Shown: positions 26,946 to 40,176, counted from the first letter of the stretch. The stretch is DNA of 64,000 nt from an uncultured Spirochaetota bacterium (GCA_944390005.1 CALXOJ010000003.1:1-64000); one strand, 5' to 3'. The notes: generated from the sequence alone by a model not told the origin. Numbers and translations: made by a program.

Positions 26946-27720
26946 CCGTATTAACCTTGACCATAACCGCTAACAGCAATGAACGCGGTACAAAGCGCTG
27001 AATGAAACGCAGAAACGCGAATTTCTTTTCCGGAATGATAATTTTTTTTCCGCGTTTGAATTCTTTATAGACGCGATCAATAATGATTTTCGGCGGCCGC
27101 ATGCCCGAATTGCGGGCAGGGTCGAACAGTGTATCGGTACCGGCTTTCTTAAGAAACGGTGTGGCGCACGGCCCGGGACAGTAGCAACAGATTCGAACCC
27201 CGGTTTTTTTATTTTCGGCGATCAACGCTTCCGTCAAAGAGAGTATATATGCTTTGCATGCGTAGTAGGCTGCCATATACGGGCCCGGTTGGAATGAAGC
27301 AGCCGAAGCGGCATTCATGATGACGCCTTGTTTCTCTTCAATCATTTTCGGTAAAAAGAGGTGGATCAAATCATTGACTGCTTCGACATTCAGCCGAATC
27401 ATGGACGTCTCTTTTTCGGATGGAATTTCATGAAAAGCTCCGCCCGTGCCCATTCCTGCATTGTTTACAAGAATATCAATGTGGAATCGGTTTTCATCGC
27501 AATACTCTTTCAATGCCGCGCGCCCTTCCGGAGTGGTTAAATCCGTTGAAAAAATGAAAATTTTGACGTCGTATTTGCCTTCCAATTCGCGTTTGGCATT
27601 TTCCAATAAATCGAAACGCCGTGCAACAAGCAGCAGATTGTGTTTATCTTGTGCGAAATGCTCTGCCAGTTCTCGTCCGAATCCTTCTGATCCGCCGGTG
27701 ATGATGGTGATATTGGTCAT
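26935..27720 (-). CDS. Short-chain dehydrogenase/reductase
   Basis: The 261-residue classical SDR has the cofactor loop TGGSEGFGRELA, the NNAGMG motif and the catalytic triad region with YxxxK (AAYYACKAYILSL). The basic residues after strand 2 (ARR) suggest NADPH. The C-terminal FKRGKKIIIPEKKFAFLRF with hydrophobic ends resembles the COG0300 group, which often acts on lipid substrates at the membrane. The substrate is unknown. It has a promoter with TATAAT and AGGAG before the ATG. Confidence 0.86.
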   Translation of the reverse strand: MTNITIITGGSEGFGRELAEHFAQDKHNLLLVARRFDLLENAKRELEGKYDVKIFIFSTDLTTPEGRAALKEYCDENRFHIDILVNNAGMGTGGAFHEIPSEKETSMIRLNVEAVNDLIHLFLPKMIEEKQGVIMNAASAASFQPGPYMAAYYACKAYILSLTEALIAENKKTGVRICCYCPGPCATPFLKKAGTDTLFDPARNSGMRPPKIIIDRVYKEFKRGKKIIIPEKKFAFLRFIQRFVPRSLLLAVMVKVNTVKK

Positions 27721-27738
27721 AAGTGCTCCTGACTTTTT

Positions 27739-27767
27739 ATTATATCTTTTTTCGATTACTCTGTGAA
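27739..27767 (-). promoter_or_regulatory. Promoter of the SDR gene
   Basis: On the minus strand TTCACA (complement of 27762-27767) and TATAAT (complement of 27739-27744) are separated by 17 bases. A short leader with AGGAG follows. Confidence 0.7.
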
Positions 27768-27792
27768 TAGGCTGCTGGTTTTTAAACTTATG

Positions 27793-29031
27793 TTATTTTT
27801 TAAAAAACTGAATCAGACGGTGACGGCCCGATGTTTTCGAAGAGAGAGGCAGCAGTTTTTCTTGAAATTCGCACAGAACCGCTTTTTCCGCTTCTCCGTC
27901 GGTCGGCCGCGGTTTGGGGGATTCAAGTAACCGAAGTGTTTCCGTTGCCGCCGCGATGAGATTATCCGTAATTTGCTTTGAGGATTCGTCTTCGTCGCTG
28001 ACAATGCCGGCAACATGTTCTCCGTGAAGAATCGATTTTGTACGAATGTATTTATCGAATCGCGTGGGGCTTTTTAAATTGCCTGAAAGAATCCAAACGG
28101 AGAGCTTTCGCTTTTTTCGATCAAAAAAAGCCGGCATGAAAATTCGATCAAGAAACAGTTTTAACGGAGGAGAAAAAATTCCGGAACGAATATCGTCGGC
28201 GAAAATGACAACATCGGCCTCTTTGTACTTTTGGTAAATTGTTTTTCCGATGGAATCCGAGTCAAGATTGCAGTACTGATTGGTAAAGCATTCCCTTCCC
28301 CCGGCGCAAGAAAAACAGAGACGCAGTTGGGACAGATTGATTGTCTCGGCAGGAAAAGGGAAAATTTTCCCCCATATATCGATTAATTGAGATAAATTCG
28401 ATTTCTCGTCGGCGTCTGCTGTAATCAACAAAATTTTGGCGCAAGCGTCAGATTTCATTGAAATTGGTCTTTGCCTTACCGAAGTATAAGGAATAAATCG
28501 TTCGATATTCGGGACAAAAAAACGGGAAGGGCGGATATTGTTTTTTACCTTATGAAGAAAGTCGGAAAAAAAATAACGGGCGCGTTCGACTTCAGCCGGT
28601 GAATCGGCAGCGTCAGGGAGACAATGAAATCCGTTAAACCAAAACATTCCCCACGATTGGCAGGTGAAAGCCAAAGCGGTTTCCGCATCGTCTGAAGAAA
28701 AGAAAAAAGAGGTAAAGACAGCCGATGTATATTTATTTTTTAATAACATACCGGCATTTTTGCGATTGATGATGTCGATGAAACGGCAAATTTCATAAGA
28801 AGGCAGCAAATTGCGGATCGGAACAAGCCAAATGATCGCGTCGCAATCGTGCATTGCTCGAATGTATGAGTCAAAAAAGTTCTGATTTTCGTCTAATACT
28901 TTGATGTATTTCCCGATTTCAAGGATTTCAAAACGCAATGATTGATCGGCCGGGGACATCAATAAGGAAGCAAGTTTTTCGGAAGCGCTTTCTTTTCCGC
29001 GATTGCTGCCGGCAATAAAAACGATTTTCAT
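27793..29031 (-). CDS. Tandem flavodoxin-like (NADPH-dependent FMN reductase-type) protein
   Basis: The 412-residue product appears to hold two flavodoxin-like domains. The first starts KIVFIAGSNRGKESASEKLA with ADAIIW-like CDAIIWLVP at about residue 88. The second starts AKILLITADADEKSNLSQ at about 200, has the Cys cluster LCFSCAGGRECF, then ADVVIFADDIRSGIFSPPLK and LFLDR. This spacing is typical of iron-sulfur flavoprotein/NADPH-dependent FMN reductase relatives. A single polypeptide with two such domains is less common. GGAGAAG precedes the ATG. It is an electron-transfer candidate for the nearby SDR and CrtI-like enzymes (inference). Confidence 0.72.
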   Translation of the reverse strand: MKIVFIAGSNRGKESASEKLASLLMSPADQSLRFEILEIGKYIKVLDENQNFFDSYIRAMHDCDAIIWLVPIRNLLPSYEICRFIDIINRKNAGMLLKNKYTSAVFTSFFFSSDDAETALAFTCQSWGMFWFNGFHCLPDAADSPAEVERARYFFSDFLHKVKNNIRPSRFFVPNIERFIPYTSVRQRPISMKSDACAKILLITADADEKSNLSQLIDIWGKIFPFPAETINLSQLRLCFSCAGGRECFTNQYCNLDSDSIGKTIYQKYKEADVVIFADDIRSGIFSPPLKLFLDRIFMPAFFDRKKRKLSVWILSGNLKSPTRFDKYIRTKSILHGEHVAGIVSDEDESSKQITDNLIAAATETLRLLESPKPRPTDGEAEKAVLCEFQEKLLPLSSKTSGRHRLIQFFKK

Positions 29032-29078
29032 CTCTTCTCCGTTTTATCCCTTTTTTATCGGAACGGTCGGTTTTAAAA

Positions 29079-29107
29079 TTGACGGTCGACGGCTTTCCGT
29101 TTATAAT
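29079..29107 (+). promoter_or_regulatory. Promoter of the OmpA-like gene; predicted leaderless start
   Basis: TTGACG (29079-29084) and a perfect TATAAT (29102-29107) are separated by 17 bases. Only six A residues separate the -10 box from the ATG at 29114, so there is no room for a ribosome-binding site. Confidence 0.8.
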
Positions 29108-29113
29108 AAAAAA

Positions 29114-30340
29114 ATGAAACGAATTTTGATTTTGTTGCTGCTTTTTTCTCCGACGCTGCTTTTTGCGAAGGAATTTCGCTACCGTTTTGAGAAGGGTGCG
29201 CAGTACAAGGCGCGCTCCGTTGTGCGCGAACAGGTTTTTCTCAATGACCGACACATTTCCGATTCGGACATTTTAAACCGTTTTTCGGTTCGCGTGACGG
29301 AGGTGTTTCCCGACGGCAGCGGCGAATCGGAAGCCCGCTACGAGGTGGCGGAAACAGTGCGCCTGCCAGGTTCATCGGTGACTTTATACGCGGCAGATGA
29401 GGCGGGCGGAAGCAAAAGTTACGTTTCGAGGTTCAAACAAAACCGCTTCGGTGCATTTTCCGAAGATGAAGATGATTTGATGCCGGTTGTCCGCAACGTG
29501 CCGCTTTTCCCGGAACGGGATTTGCAGCCCGGCGATCAATGGTCAGCGCCCGGTTACGAAATTCATGATTTTCGGGAGGCGTTCGGTCTCTCTGAGGGAT
29601 TTCGGTTTGATACTCAGGTCACTTATCTGTATAAGGGAGAAATAGAGCGCGGCGGTCTCGTTCTGGATGAGATTGAAGCGGTTTCATTCGCCTCGTATGC
29701 ACCTCCTGTCCGCCGTTTAGGTATGCCGAATCGGGTTGTCAGTCAAGTCCGTCAAACGCTGTTGTGGGACAATAACGCGGGGCGTTTGGTCGTTTGCACT
29801 GAATCTTTCGATATTTTATTTCTGTTTCCCGATGGGCAGACGTGGAATTTCAAAGGAGAGTCGGCGTCGGAAATTATTGAAGTTTTGCCGATGGAGCGGC
29901 AGGCGATAGTGAGCGATTTAAGGTCAAAACTTGATTCTGCCGAGGTCGATATCAAGGAAAAAAACGAAGGAATTGCGTTGACGCTGAAAGATTTGCGGTT
30001 TTATCCCGATTCAGATCGACTTTTGCCGGGAGAAGAGGCGAAAATTGATGAAATTGCGGAGGCATTGAAACAAATTCCCGGGTTTGATATCAAAGTCGTC
30101 GGGCATACCGCCGAAGCGGGAACGGAAGAGATGCGTCGTGAGCTTTCGCTGGCACGCGCGGGAAGGGTTGCCGAAGAGTTAATCGGTCGGCAGGCAAGAA
30201 CCGCCGAAGAAATTCTGATTGAAGGAAAAGGATCGAGTGAACCGGTTGCGTCCAACGCTGACGAAGAGGGGCGCCGACTTAACCGGCGGGTTGAAATCAT
30301 TATCGTTGATGAGTATAATCAGAAAAATGGAAACAATTGA
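29114..30340 (+). CDS. Exported OmpA-family protein
   Basis: From 29114 the product is 408 residues and begins KRILILLLLFSPTLLFAKEF, a clear signal peptide. The first ~270 mature residues are a beta-rich region of unrecognised family. The C-terminal ~115 residues are an OmpA peptidoglycan-binding domain: FYPDSDRLLPGEEAKIDEIA, VVGHTAEAG, LSLARAGRVAEEL and GEGR-like NADEEGRRLNRRVEIII. It likely links the outer membrane or periplasm to peptidoglycan. The longer frame from 29003 would include the promoter. Its 3' end contains the proC promoter and overlaps proC by 14 bases. Confidence 0.85.
   Translation: MKRILILLLLFSPTLLFAKEFRYRFEKGAQYKARSVVREQVFLNDRHISDSDILNRFSVRVTEVFPDGSGESEARYEVAETVRLPGSSVTLYAADEAGGSKSYVSRFKQNRFGAFSEDEDDLMPVVRNVPLFPERDLQPGDQWSAPGYEIHDFREAFGLSEGFRFDTQVTYLYKGEIERGGLVLDEIEAVSFASYAPPVRRLGMPNRVVSQVRQTLLWDNNAGRLVVCTESFDILFLFPDGQTWNFKGESASEIIEVLPMERQAIVSDLRSKLDSAEVDIKEKNEGIALTLKDLRFYPDSDRLLPGEEAKIDEIAEALKQIPGFDIKVVGHTAEAGTEEMRRELSLARAGRVAEELIGRQARTAEEILIEGKGSSEPVASNADEEGRRLNRRVEIIIVDEYNQKNGNN
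30291..30319 (+). promoter_or_regulatory. proC promoter inside the OmpA-like gene; predicted leaderless start
   Basis: TTGAAA (30291-30296) and TATAAT (30314-30319), separated by 17 bases, lie in the last 50 bases of the upstream gene. Seven bases later comes the proC ATG at 30327. Confidence 0.7.
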
Positions 30341-31127
30341 GAGCGTCGGCTTTATCGGAGCCGGAAACATGGCCTTTGCGTTGGCCAAGGGAATGAAGAA
30401 CCGCTTTAATGGTATTCGGATTTTTTTCACGGATCCTGTCGAAGAGCGGATGAATTTATTTAAGAATGAAACAGACGAAAACGGTGCGTGTGCCGGTGCC
30501 GAAGAGGTGTGCCGGGCGGCGCAGATCGTTTTTATCTGTGTCAAACCGCAGGCAAAGGAGGCAGTTCTGCCTTTGTTGGCGGCCGCGGAAAAACCCGTTG
30601 TGTCGATTATGGCCGGCGTGCCGATTGCCGTTTTGGCGAAAGCGATGCCGAAGGCCGAAATTATCCGCGTTATGCCGAATCTTAACTGTTTGGTCGGCGC
30701 GTCGGCGTCGGCGTTCAGCTGCGCCTCCTCCGTAACGGAAGTGCACCGCGAATCCGTGCGCCTGCTTTTATCCGCGTCGGGAACGGCAACAGAAGTTGAA
30801 GAGCCGCTTCTTGATGCGGTCACCGGGTTGAGCGGTTCGGGGCCGGCGTTTGCGGCTCGTCTGATGAGTTATTTTATTCATGCGGGAGAAGAGGCCGGTC
30901 TTTCCCGCAAAACGGCGGTCGAATTGACCCGTCAGACGTTTCTCGGTACTGTTCGGTTTTTGAACGAAACGGGAATCGACGAAGAGACTCTCATTGAACG
31001 TGTCTCTTCTCCCGGGGGCACGACCGTTGCCGGCCGGCAGGTTTTGGAATCGTCAGAAGCGGAGCGCATTGTCCGCGATACGGTGGCGGCCGCTGTTGAA
31101 CGCAGTCGGGAATTGGGGAAAATGTGA
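30327..31127 (+). CDS. proC: Pyrroline-5-carboxylate reductase
   Basis: The 266-residue product begins METIESVGFIGAGNMAFALA, with the NADPH-binding Rossmann loop. It continues with VKPQ, the PN region (RVMPNLNCLVGASASAF) and the C-terminal signature LDAVTGLSGSGPAF plus VSSPGGTTVAG. It reduces pyrroline-5-carboxylate to proline, the last step of the pathway. A longer frame opens at 30219, but its extra residues do not belong to the family. The gene begins inside the OmpA-like gene with no Shine-Dalgarno and its own promoter, and leads proC-proA-proB. Confidence 0.94.
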   Translation: METIESVGFIGAGNMAFALAKGMKNRFNGIRIFFTDPVEERMNLFKNETDENGACAGAEEVCRAAQIVFICVKPQAKEAVLPLLAAAEKPVVSIMAGVPIAVLAKAMPKAEIIRVMPNLNCLVGASASAFSCASSVTEVHRESVRLLLSASGTATEVEEPLLDAVTGLSGSGPAFAARLMSYFIHAGEEAGLSRKTAVELTRQTFLGTVRFLNETGIDEETLIERVSSPGGTTVAGRQVLESSEAERIVRDTVAAAVERSRELGKM

Positions 31128-32401
31128 TGGAACGGATAGTTAAAGCGGCTAAAGAAGCGTCTCTGCGTTCAGCCGTAATTGAAACTGAAATCAAAAATCG
31201 TGCGCTTTTGAACATTGCCGACGCGCTGAAAGTTCGCCGTGCGGAAATCGAAACCGCCAACCGCAGCGATTTGAAACGTGCGGCGGAGGAAAATTTGCCT
31301 GCGGCTTTGGTCGACCGTCTGCGTTTGGATTCTCATAAAATCGATTCGTTGATTGACGGATTAAAAGCGCTTTCCGAATTGCCTGATCCGGTCGGAAAGG
31401 TTCGTCTGCGCCGCGAATTGGATGAAAACTTGATTTTAGAGCAGGTAACCGTACCGATTGGCGTTATCGGTGTTGTTTTTGAAGCGCGGCCGGAAGCGTT
31501 TATTCAGATTGCGGCGCTTTGCATCAAATCGGGAAACGCTGTTATTCTCAAAGGCGGAAAAGAAGCGATGTCGACAGTCGCTGTTTTGAATGAAGTCGTT
31601 TCCGCGGCGTTGACGGCGGCCGACAGCCGTTTTCATAACGCCGTGCAAATGATTTCTTCTCGATCAGAGGTTGACGAATTACTGCGTTATGATCAATACA
31701 TCGATTTAATGATTCCGCGCGGCTCAAATCGATTGGTTCGTTATATTAAGGAAAATACGCGTATCCCCGTTCTCGGGCATGCCGACGGATTGTGCCACAC
31801 CTACGTCGACGCCGGAGCTGATTTGAAAAAAGCTCTGCGGGTGACGGTCGATGCCAAATGTCAGTATGCGGCGGCCTGCAACGCAACGGAAACGCTGTTG
31901 GTGCACCGCTCAGTTGCGCACGCTTTTTTACCGGAATTGAAGAATTGTCTGGATGGACGCGTCGAATTGCGCGGTTGTCATGAAACGCTTCAAATCATCG
32001 ATATTGCCTCGGCTTCCGAGACCGATTGGGACGAAGAGTACAACGATTTAATTTTATCGGTGAAAATCGTCGGATCGGTTGAAGAAGCGGTTGCTTTCAT
32101 AAATGAACACGGCAGCCGTCATACGGACGCGATTTTGACGGAAAACGCGGCGGCGGCGGAGTTTTTCCTGCGGAATGTCGACTCGGCTTCGGTTTACGTC
32201 AACTGTTCCACACGGTTTGCTGACGGTTACCGCTACGGATTCGGCGCCGAAGTCGGTATTTCGACAAGCAAAATCCACGCCCGCGGACCGGTCGGTCTGG
32301 AAGGGCTGACCATTTACAAATATCTGCTTCGCGGAACCGGGCAAATTGTCGAAGATTACGTTTCCGGCAAATCACGGTTTCATTACAAGGATTTGACATG
32401 A
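31127..32401 (+). CDS. proA: Gamma-glutamyl phosphate reductase
   Basis: The roughly 424-residue product has the ALDH-like ProA fold. Landmarks are PIGVIGVVFEARPEAFIQIA, KGGKEA, VPRGS-like IPRGSNRLV, PVLGHADGLCHTYVD and the catalytic cysteine in QYAAACNATETLLVH. The end is GAEVGISTSKIHARGPVGLEGL. It makes glutamate semialdehyde from gamma-glutamyl phosphate. The ATG at 31127 overlaps the proC stop (TGATG) with GGGGA eight bases before. A GTG at 31124 is an alternative. It overlaps proB by ATGA. Confidence 0.95.
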   Translation: MERIVKAAKEASLRSAVIETEIKNRALLNIADALKVRRAEIETANRSDLKRAAEENLPAALVDRLRLDSHKIDSLIDGLKALSELPDPVGKVRLRRELDENLILEQVTVPIGVIGVVFEARPEAFIQIAALCIKSGNAVILKGGKEAMSTVAVLNEVVSAALTAADSRFHNAVQMISSRSEVDELLRYDQYIDLMIPRGSNRLVRYIKENTRIPVLGHADGLCHTYVDAGADLKKALRVTVDAKCQYAAACNATETLLVHRSVAHAFLPELKNCLDGRVELRGCHETLQIIDIASASETDWDEEYNDLILSVKIVGSVEEAVAFINEHGSRHTDAILTENAAAAEFFLRNVDSASVYVNCSTRFADGYRYGFGAEVGISTSKIHARGPVGLEGLTIYKYLLRGTGQIVEDYVSGKSRFHYKDLT

Positions 32402-33165
32402 GAATTTTAATCAAAATCGGCAGTGCTCTCATTAGCAAAAATCATAAAATCGATTATTCGTGGCTGGCTGTCAAAATTCAGCAGATGGCGGCTCTTCAAA
32501 AGGCGGGAAACTCAATCGTCTTAGTAACCTCCGGAGCCGTTGCGGCAGGAATGGAGATCAACGGTTTGCAGGAACGTCCGCAAGAGGTACTGCGTCTTCA
32601 AATGCTTTCGGGGCAGGGGCAGGTGAAGCTGATTCGCTTTTATCAGGCTCAATTTGATATTCATAATGTACCGATCGGACAGGTTTTGCTGACGCATCAC
32701 AATTTTGATAAAGAAAAAGAGCTGAAGTGCATCGTTTCAATTATCGATGCCTACTGCCGCGCCGGCGTGATTCCCGTTATTAACGAGAACGACATGGTCA
32801 GTAAAGACGAATTGTCGGATAAAGAGAGAATTTTTACAGACAACGATATTCTGACGGCGTTGGTCGGAAAAAACATCGGCGCTGATCTGACGGTCATTTT
32901 AACCGACGTTGACGGTTTGTATACGGCCGATCCGAAAAGCGGCGGCGGTGAGATTGTCAGAGACGTCAAAACGGTGACCGACGATATTTTTAAAATGGCG
33001 ACGAAAAAAACCAATGCGCTCGGTTTGGGCGGAATGTATTCGAAAGTCCGGGCTGCTGCCGTTTTAAACGAAGCCGGTATCGACACGATCGTCGCCAACG
33101 GAAAATATGCGCTGACGGATATTCTGGAAGGAAAATCGCCGCGCACATTTTTTCACAAAGCTTGA
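32398..33165 (+). CDS. proB: Glutamate 5-kinase, kinase domain only
   Basis: The 255-residue product has the amino-acid-kinase fold: ILIKIGSALIS, VTSGAVAAGME, LSGQGQVKL, PVINENDMV, DNDILTALV, LTDVDGLYTADP and GLGGMYSKVRAA. It phosphorylates glutamate to start proline synthesis. It stops where the kinase domain stops and lacks the C-terminal PUA domain of the E. coli enzyme (367 residues), a form known in other bacteria. The start overlaps proA by ATGA with AAGGAT upstream. No terminator is seen in the 136 bases that follow. Confidence 0.95.
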   Translation: MRILIKIGSALISKNHKIDYSWLAVKIQQMAALQKAGNSIVLVTSGAVAAGMEINGLQERPQEVLRLQMLSGQGQVKLIRFYQAQFDIHNVPIGQVLLTHHNFDKEKELKCIVSIIDAYCRAGVIPVINENDMVSKDELSDKERIFTDNDILTALVGKNIGADLTVILTDVDGLYTADPKSGGGEIVRDVKTVTDDIFKMATKKTNALGLGGMYSKVRAAAVLNEAGIDTIVANGKYALTDILEGKSPRTFFHKA

Positions 33166-33249
33166 CTTAGCGGTTTTTGATTGATCTTTCTCATTGTTTC
33201 CTGCTGATAAATTTTTGTATGAAAAATTCAAAGTAATTTGCGTTAATGA

Positions 33250-33278
33250 TTGTTTTTTTTTGTTGTTTTTGATATGAT
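33250..33278 (+). promoter_or_regulatory. gdhA promoter
   Basis: TTGTTT (33250-33255) and TATGAT (33273-33278) are separated by 17 bases. A leader of about 17 bases with CGGAGG precedes the ATG at 33302. Confidence 0.65.
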
Positions 33279-33301
33279 AAGGCTCGGAGGTAACGAGATA
33301 A

Positions 33302-34657
<1,356 letters not shown>

Positions 34658-34676
34658 GGTATTTTAAAGATGTTTC

Positions 34677-34706
34677 AGGAAGAGGTTTTGCCTCTTCCTT
34701 TTTTTT
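34677..34706 (+). terminator. gdhA intrinsic terminator
   Basis: AGGAAGAGG (34677-34685) pairs with CCTCTTCCT (34691-34699) around TTTTG and is followed by a run of T. Confidence 0.9.
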
Positions 34707-34758
34707 GGCTCGAATTTATTTAAATTCGTTTTTTTTGAAATAATCAATAAAAAAAGTT

Positions 34759-34787
34759 TTGAAAAAAAACGATATTCGTGATAGAAT
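34759..34787 (+). promoter_or_regulatory. Promoter of the lipoprotein/LysM gene pair
   Basis: TTGAAA (34759-34764) and TAGAAT (34782-34787) are separated by 17 bases. GGAGGA lies before the ATG at 34818. Confidence 0.65.
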
Positions 34788-34817
34788 CTAATATAAAATT
34801 TTCAGTGGAGGATCTTT

Positions 34818-35258
34818 ATGTTAAAACGATTACCGTTTTTCTTGCTGATTTTGTTTGCGTTATTTGCGTGTAAAACGAAGCCGGCGCCCGAAGAGATTGC
34901 GGCGGCTGAAGACATGAGAACGCAGGCTGTTGAAGCACAGGAGAAGGCGCTGTCTGCCGAAGCGGATCAAAAAGCGGCTGAATTGTGGCAGCAAGGTGTT
35001 GATGCGTTGGCAGCGGGCGACGAGGCTGCAGCGACAGAGGATTACGCTTTGGCACTGCAGAAATTTACGGAAGCCAGAGATGCCTTTTTGCAGGCTTACG
35101 AACAGTGCGGCGGTTCGCGGTACGCGGAAGCTTTGGAAGCCTTGAAGCGTGCGGAAGCGGCTATTGCCGAAAATGATGAGGCTATCCGTGCGGGTGATGA
35201 AGAAAAAGCTCAATTGGATGCCGAATCGCAGCAAATGCAGGCAGGAGGAAATGAATGA
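34818..35258 (+). CDS. Small Ala/Glu-rich helical lipoprotein
   Basis: The 146-residue product has the signal peptide KRLPFFLLILFALFAC (Cys at about 18). The mature part is almost entirely Ala/Glu/Gln-rich helix, with repeats such as AAELWQQGVDALAAGD and YAEALEALKRAEAAI that look like degenerate TPR units. Similar lipoproteins occur in treponemes. Its exact role is unknown. GGAGGA precedes the start. The last codons contain GGAGGAA, which serves the next gene, whose ATG overlaps this stop. The pair is therefore translationally coupled. Confidence 0.78.
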   Translation: MLKRLPFFLLILFALFACKTKPAPEEIAAAEDMRTQAVEAQEKALSAEADQKAAELWQQGVDALAAGDEAAATEDYALALQKFTEARDAFLQAYEQCGGSRYAEALEALKRAEAAIAENDEAIRAGDEEKAQLDAESQQMQAGGNE

Positions 35259-35953
35259 TGAAAAAAGCGATTTTTTTATTGACATTCGGAATTCTTTCCG
35301 TCGGAGCGTTTGCTCAAAATTTACAAGATAATGAATTTTATCGGAAATCGGTAGAATTGAAAGAAAAGGCGCGGATTGAGTTGGAAAACGGAAACTATGA
35401 ACAGTCGATTCAATATTCCGCCGAATCGGCAGAGCAGTCGAGACTTTCCCTCGAATACATCGAAAAAATGAAACTGATTTATCGCGCCAACAGCAAGGTT
35501 AAAATGGCAGGTTATCGTATTGATTATGCCAAACGAATTAAATTAGCCGATTTTGATAAAGCGCTGTTTGATTCGGCATCGGTTGGATATGCGGCGGCGA
35601 CAGCGGCGTTTGAAGCGGAAGATTACCAAACGGCTATTGATGAAGCCGATAAGGTCATCAAGGCGTTAGCCGATATTCGCCGTTTGTATAAACCGAGTGA
35701 ACAGACCGAACCTCAACCCGCGGCGGCCGGCTCATTTGCTCAATATTACATTGTCAAACTGGTTCCCGAATGCCGCGACTGCCTTTGGAGAATCGCCGCG
35801 AAGAAAGAAGTTTACGGCGATCCGTACAAATGGACGGTTCTGTGGGAAGCCAATAAAGAGACGCTGAAATCGAATTCGCCTCATTTAATTTATCCCGGAG
35901 AAAAATTGTATATCCCATCGATTGACGGCGAGAAGAGAGAAGGAACGCTTTGA
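35255..35953 (+). CDS. Exported helical protein with C-terminal LysM domain
   Basis: The 232-residue product has the signal peptide KKAIFLLTFGILSVGAFAQ. The helical region (about 20-155) has TPR-like repeats and resembles the upstream lipoprotein. The C-terminal LysM-like domain shows YYIVKLVPECRDCLWRIA, WTVLWEANKETL and the closing YPGEKLYIP. LysM binds peptidoglycan, so this pair probably acts at the wall. ATGATG at 35255-35260 offers two starts. GGAGGAA fits both. A terminator follows. Confidence 0.82.
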   Translation: MMKKAIFLLTFGILSVGAFAQNLQDNEFYRKSVELKEKARIELENGNYEQSIQYSAESAEQSRLSLEYIEKMKLIYRANSKVKMAGYRIDYAKRIKLADFDKALFDSASVGYAAATAAFEAEDYQTAIDEADKVIKALADIRRLYKPSEQTEPQPAAAGSFAQYYIVKLVPECRDCLWRIAAKKEVYGDPYKWTVLWEANKETLKSNSPHLIYPGEKLYIPSIDGEKREGTL

Positions 35954-35970
35954 TAGGCGTTTAACAACTG

Positions 35971-36002
35971 ACCGCTCTGTTGAAACGGAGCGGTTTTTTT
36001 TT
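35971..36002 (+). terminator. Terminator of the lipoprotein/LysM pair
   Basis: ACCGCTCTGTT (35971-35981) pairs with AACGGAGCGGT (35984-35994), with one G-U pair and the loop opened at the apex. A run of nine T follows. Confidence 0.88.
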
Positions 36003-36023
36003 ATCTGTATTTTCGAAAATTAA

Positions 36024-39218
<3,195 letters not shown>

Positions 39219-39225
39219 TTCGAGG

Positions 39226-39257
39226 CCGCTCGGGGCTGTCCCGAGCGGTCTTTTTTT
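39226..39257 (+). terminator. Terminator after the beta-galactosidase gene
   Basis: CCGCTCGGG (39226-39234) pairs with CCCGAGCGG (39240-39248) around GCTGT and is followed by TCTTTTTTT. The next gene starts only 15 bases later, so some read-through may feed it. Confidence 0.88.
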
Positions 39258-39271
39258 AAGGAGGTAAATTC

Positions 39272-40162
39272 GTGCAGGAGAAAATTTTACTTTTTTTGCA
39301 GGAGCAGGCAAATCCGTTTTGGGACGCCTTGTTTCATTTTTTTAGTTTTTTGGGAGAACCGCTGATTTACATGCTGATTTTAAGTTGGCTGATTTGGAAC
39401 GGTTCGAAAAAGAAGGGCTTTGCGTTTTCGTTTGTGCTTATGTTTTCCGTTTTGGTGAATCTTGCTTTGAAAATGATTTTCAGGCATCCGAGACCGTTTC
39501 AGGTGGTTGAGGGTGTCGACGGCAAACGGCTTTCCACTGCAGGCGGTTATTCCTTTCCCAGCGGACATACTCAAAACGCGGCAACTTTCTATTTTTCGTT
39601 GTACGCTCGTTCCGGAAAAATTTGGATTCTGCCGATTGTATCAGTGATTGTTTTGCTGATCGGCCTTTCGCGATTGTATTTGGGGGTCCATTGGCCGCAG
39701 GACGTTGCTGTCGGCTTGATTTTAGGAATTTTATTTCCGTTGCTGCTTTTTAAACCGTTCTGTCGAATTTACGAAGTCAAAAGGCATCGATTGATTTTTT
39801 TAGCAGTGACTGCTGTCGGTTCTTTTGTGCTTGGAATCGGTTGCTACGCCGCTTCTTTTTTTCTTCCGTCTGATTTTGATTGGGGCGATATTCATAAGTT
39901 TACGTTGATGACAACCGGATTGGCTGTCGGTTATCTTGCTGAGATGCTTTTCGGAGAATTTTCGACTGATGGAACGTTCAAAATTAAGATTTTGCGTTAT
40001 CTTCTTGGCTTGATTCCTGTTGCCGCGGTTTATTTGGGAATCAAATTTCTTCTCCCGGATTTTGTTTGGCTCGATATGGTTCGTTATTTTCTGGTTGGAT
40101 TGACAGCAACGGGATTAGTGCCGCAGATCGGAAAAAAGATGAAGCTCTTCGGAGCCGGCTGA
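39272..40162 (+). CDS. Membrane PAP2-family phosphatase
   Basis: The 296-residue membrane protein has the three acid-phosphatase motifs: KMIFRHPRP, PSGHTQNA and SRLYLGVHWPQDV. There are about six to eight hydrophobic segments, including a C-terminal pair beyond the usual core. The family removes phosphate from lipid phosphates such as phosphatidic acid or undecaprenyl pyrophosphate. The start is GTG at 39272 with AAGGAGG upstream, just after the beta-galactosidase terminator. Confidence 0.85.
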   Translation: MQEKILLFLQEQANPFWDALFHFFSFLGEPLIYMLILSWLIWNGSKKKGFAFSFVLMFSVLVNLALKMIFRHPRPFQVVEGVDGKRLSTAGGYSFPSGHTQNAATFYFSLYARSGKIWILPIVSVIVLLIGLSRLYLGVHWPQDVAVGLILGILFPLLLFKPFCRIYEVKRHRLIFLAVTAVGSFVLGIGCYAASFFLPSDFDWGDIHKFTLMTTGLAVGYLAEMLFGEFSTDGTFKIKILRYLLGLIPVAAVYLGIKFLLPDFVWLDMVRYFLVGLTATGLVPQIGKKMKLFGAG

Positions 40163-40176
40163 GTTCTGTGAGGTAT

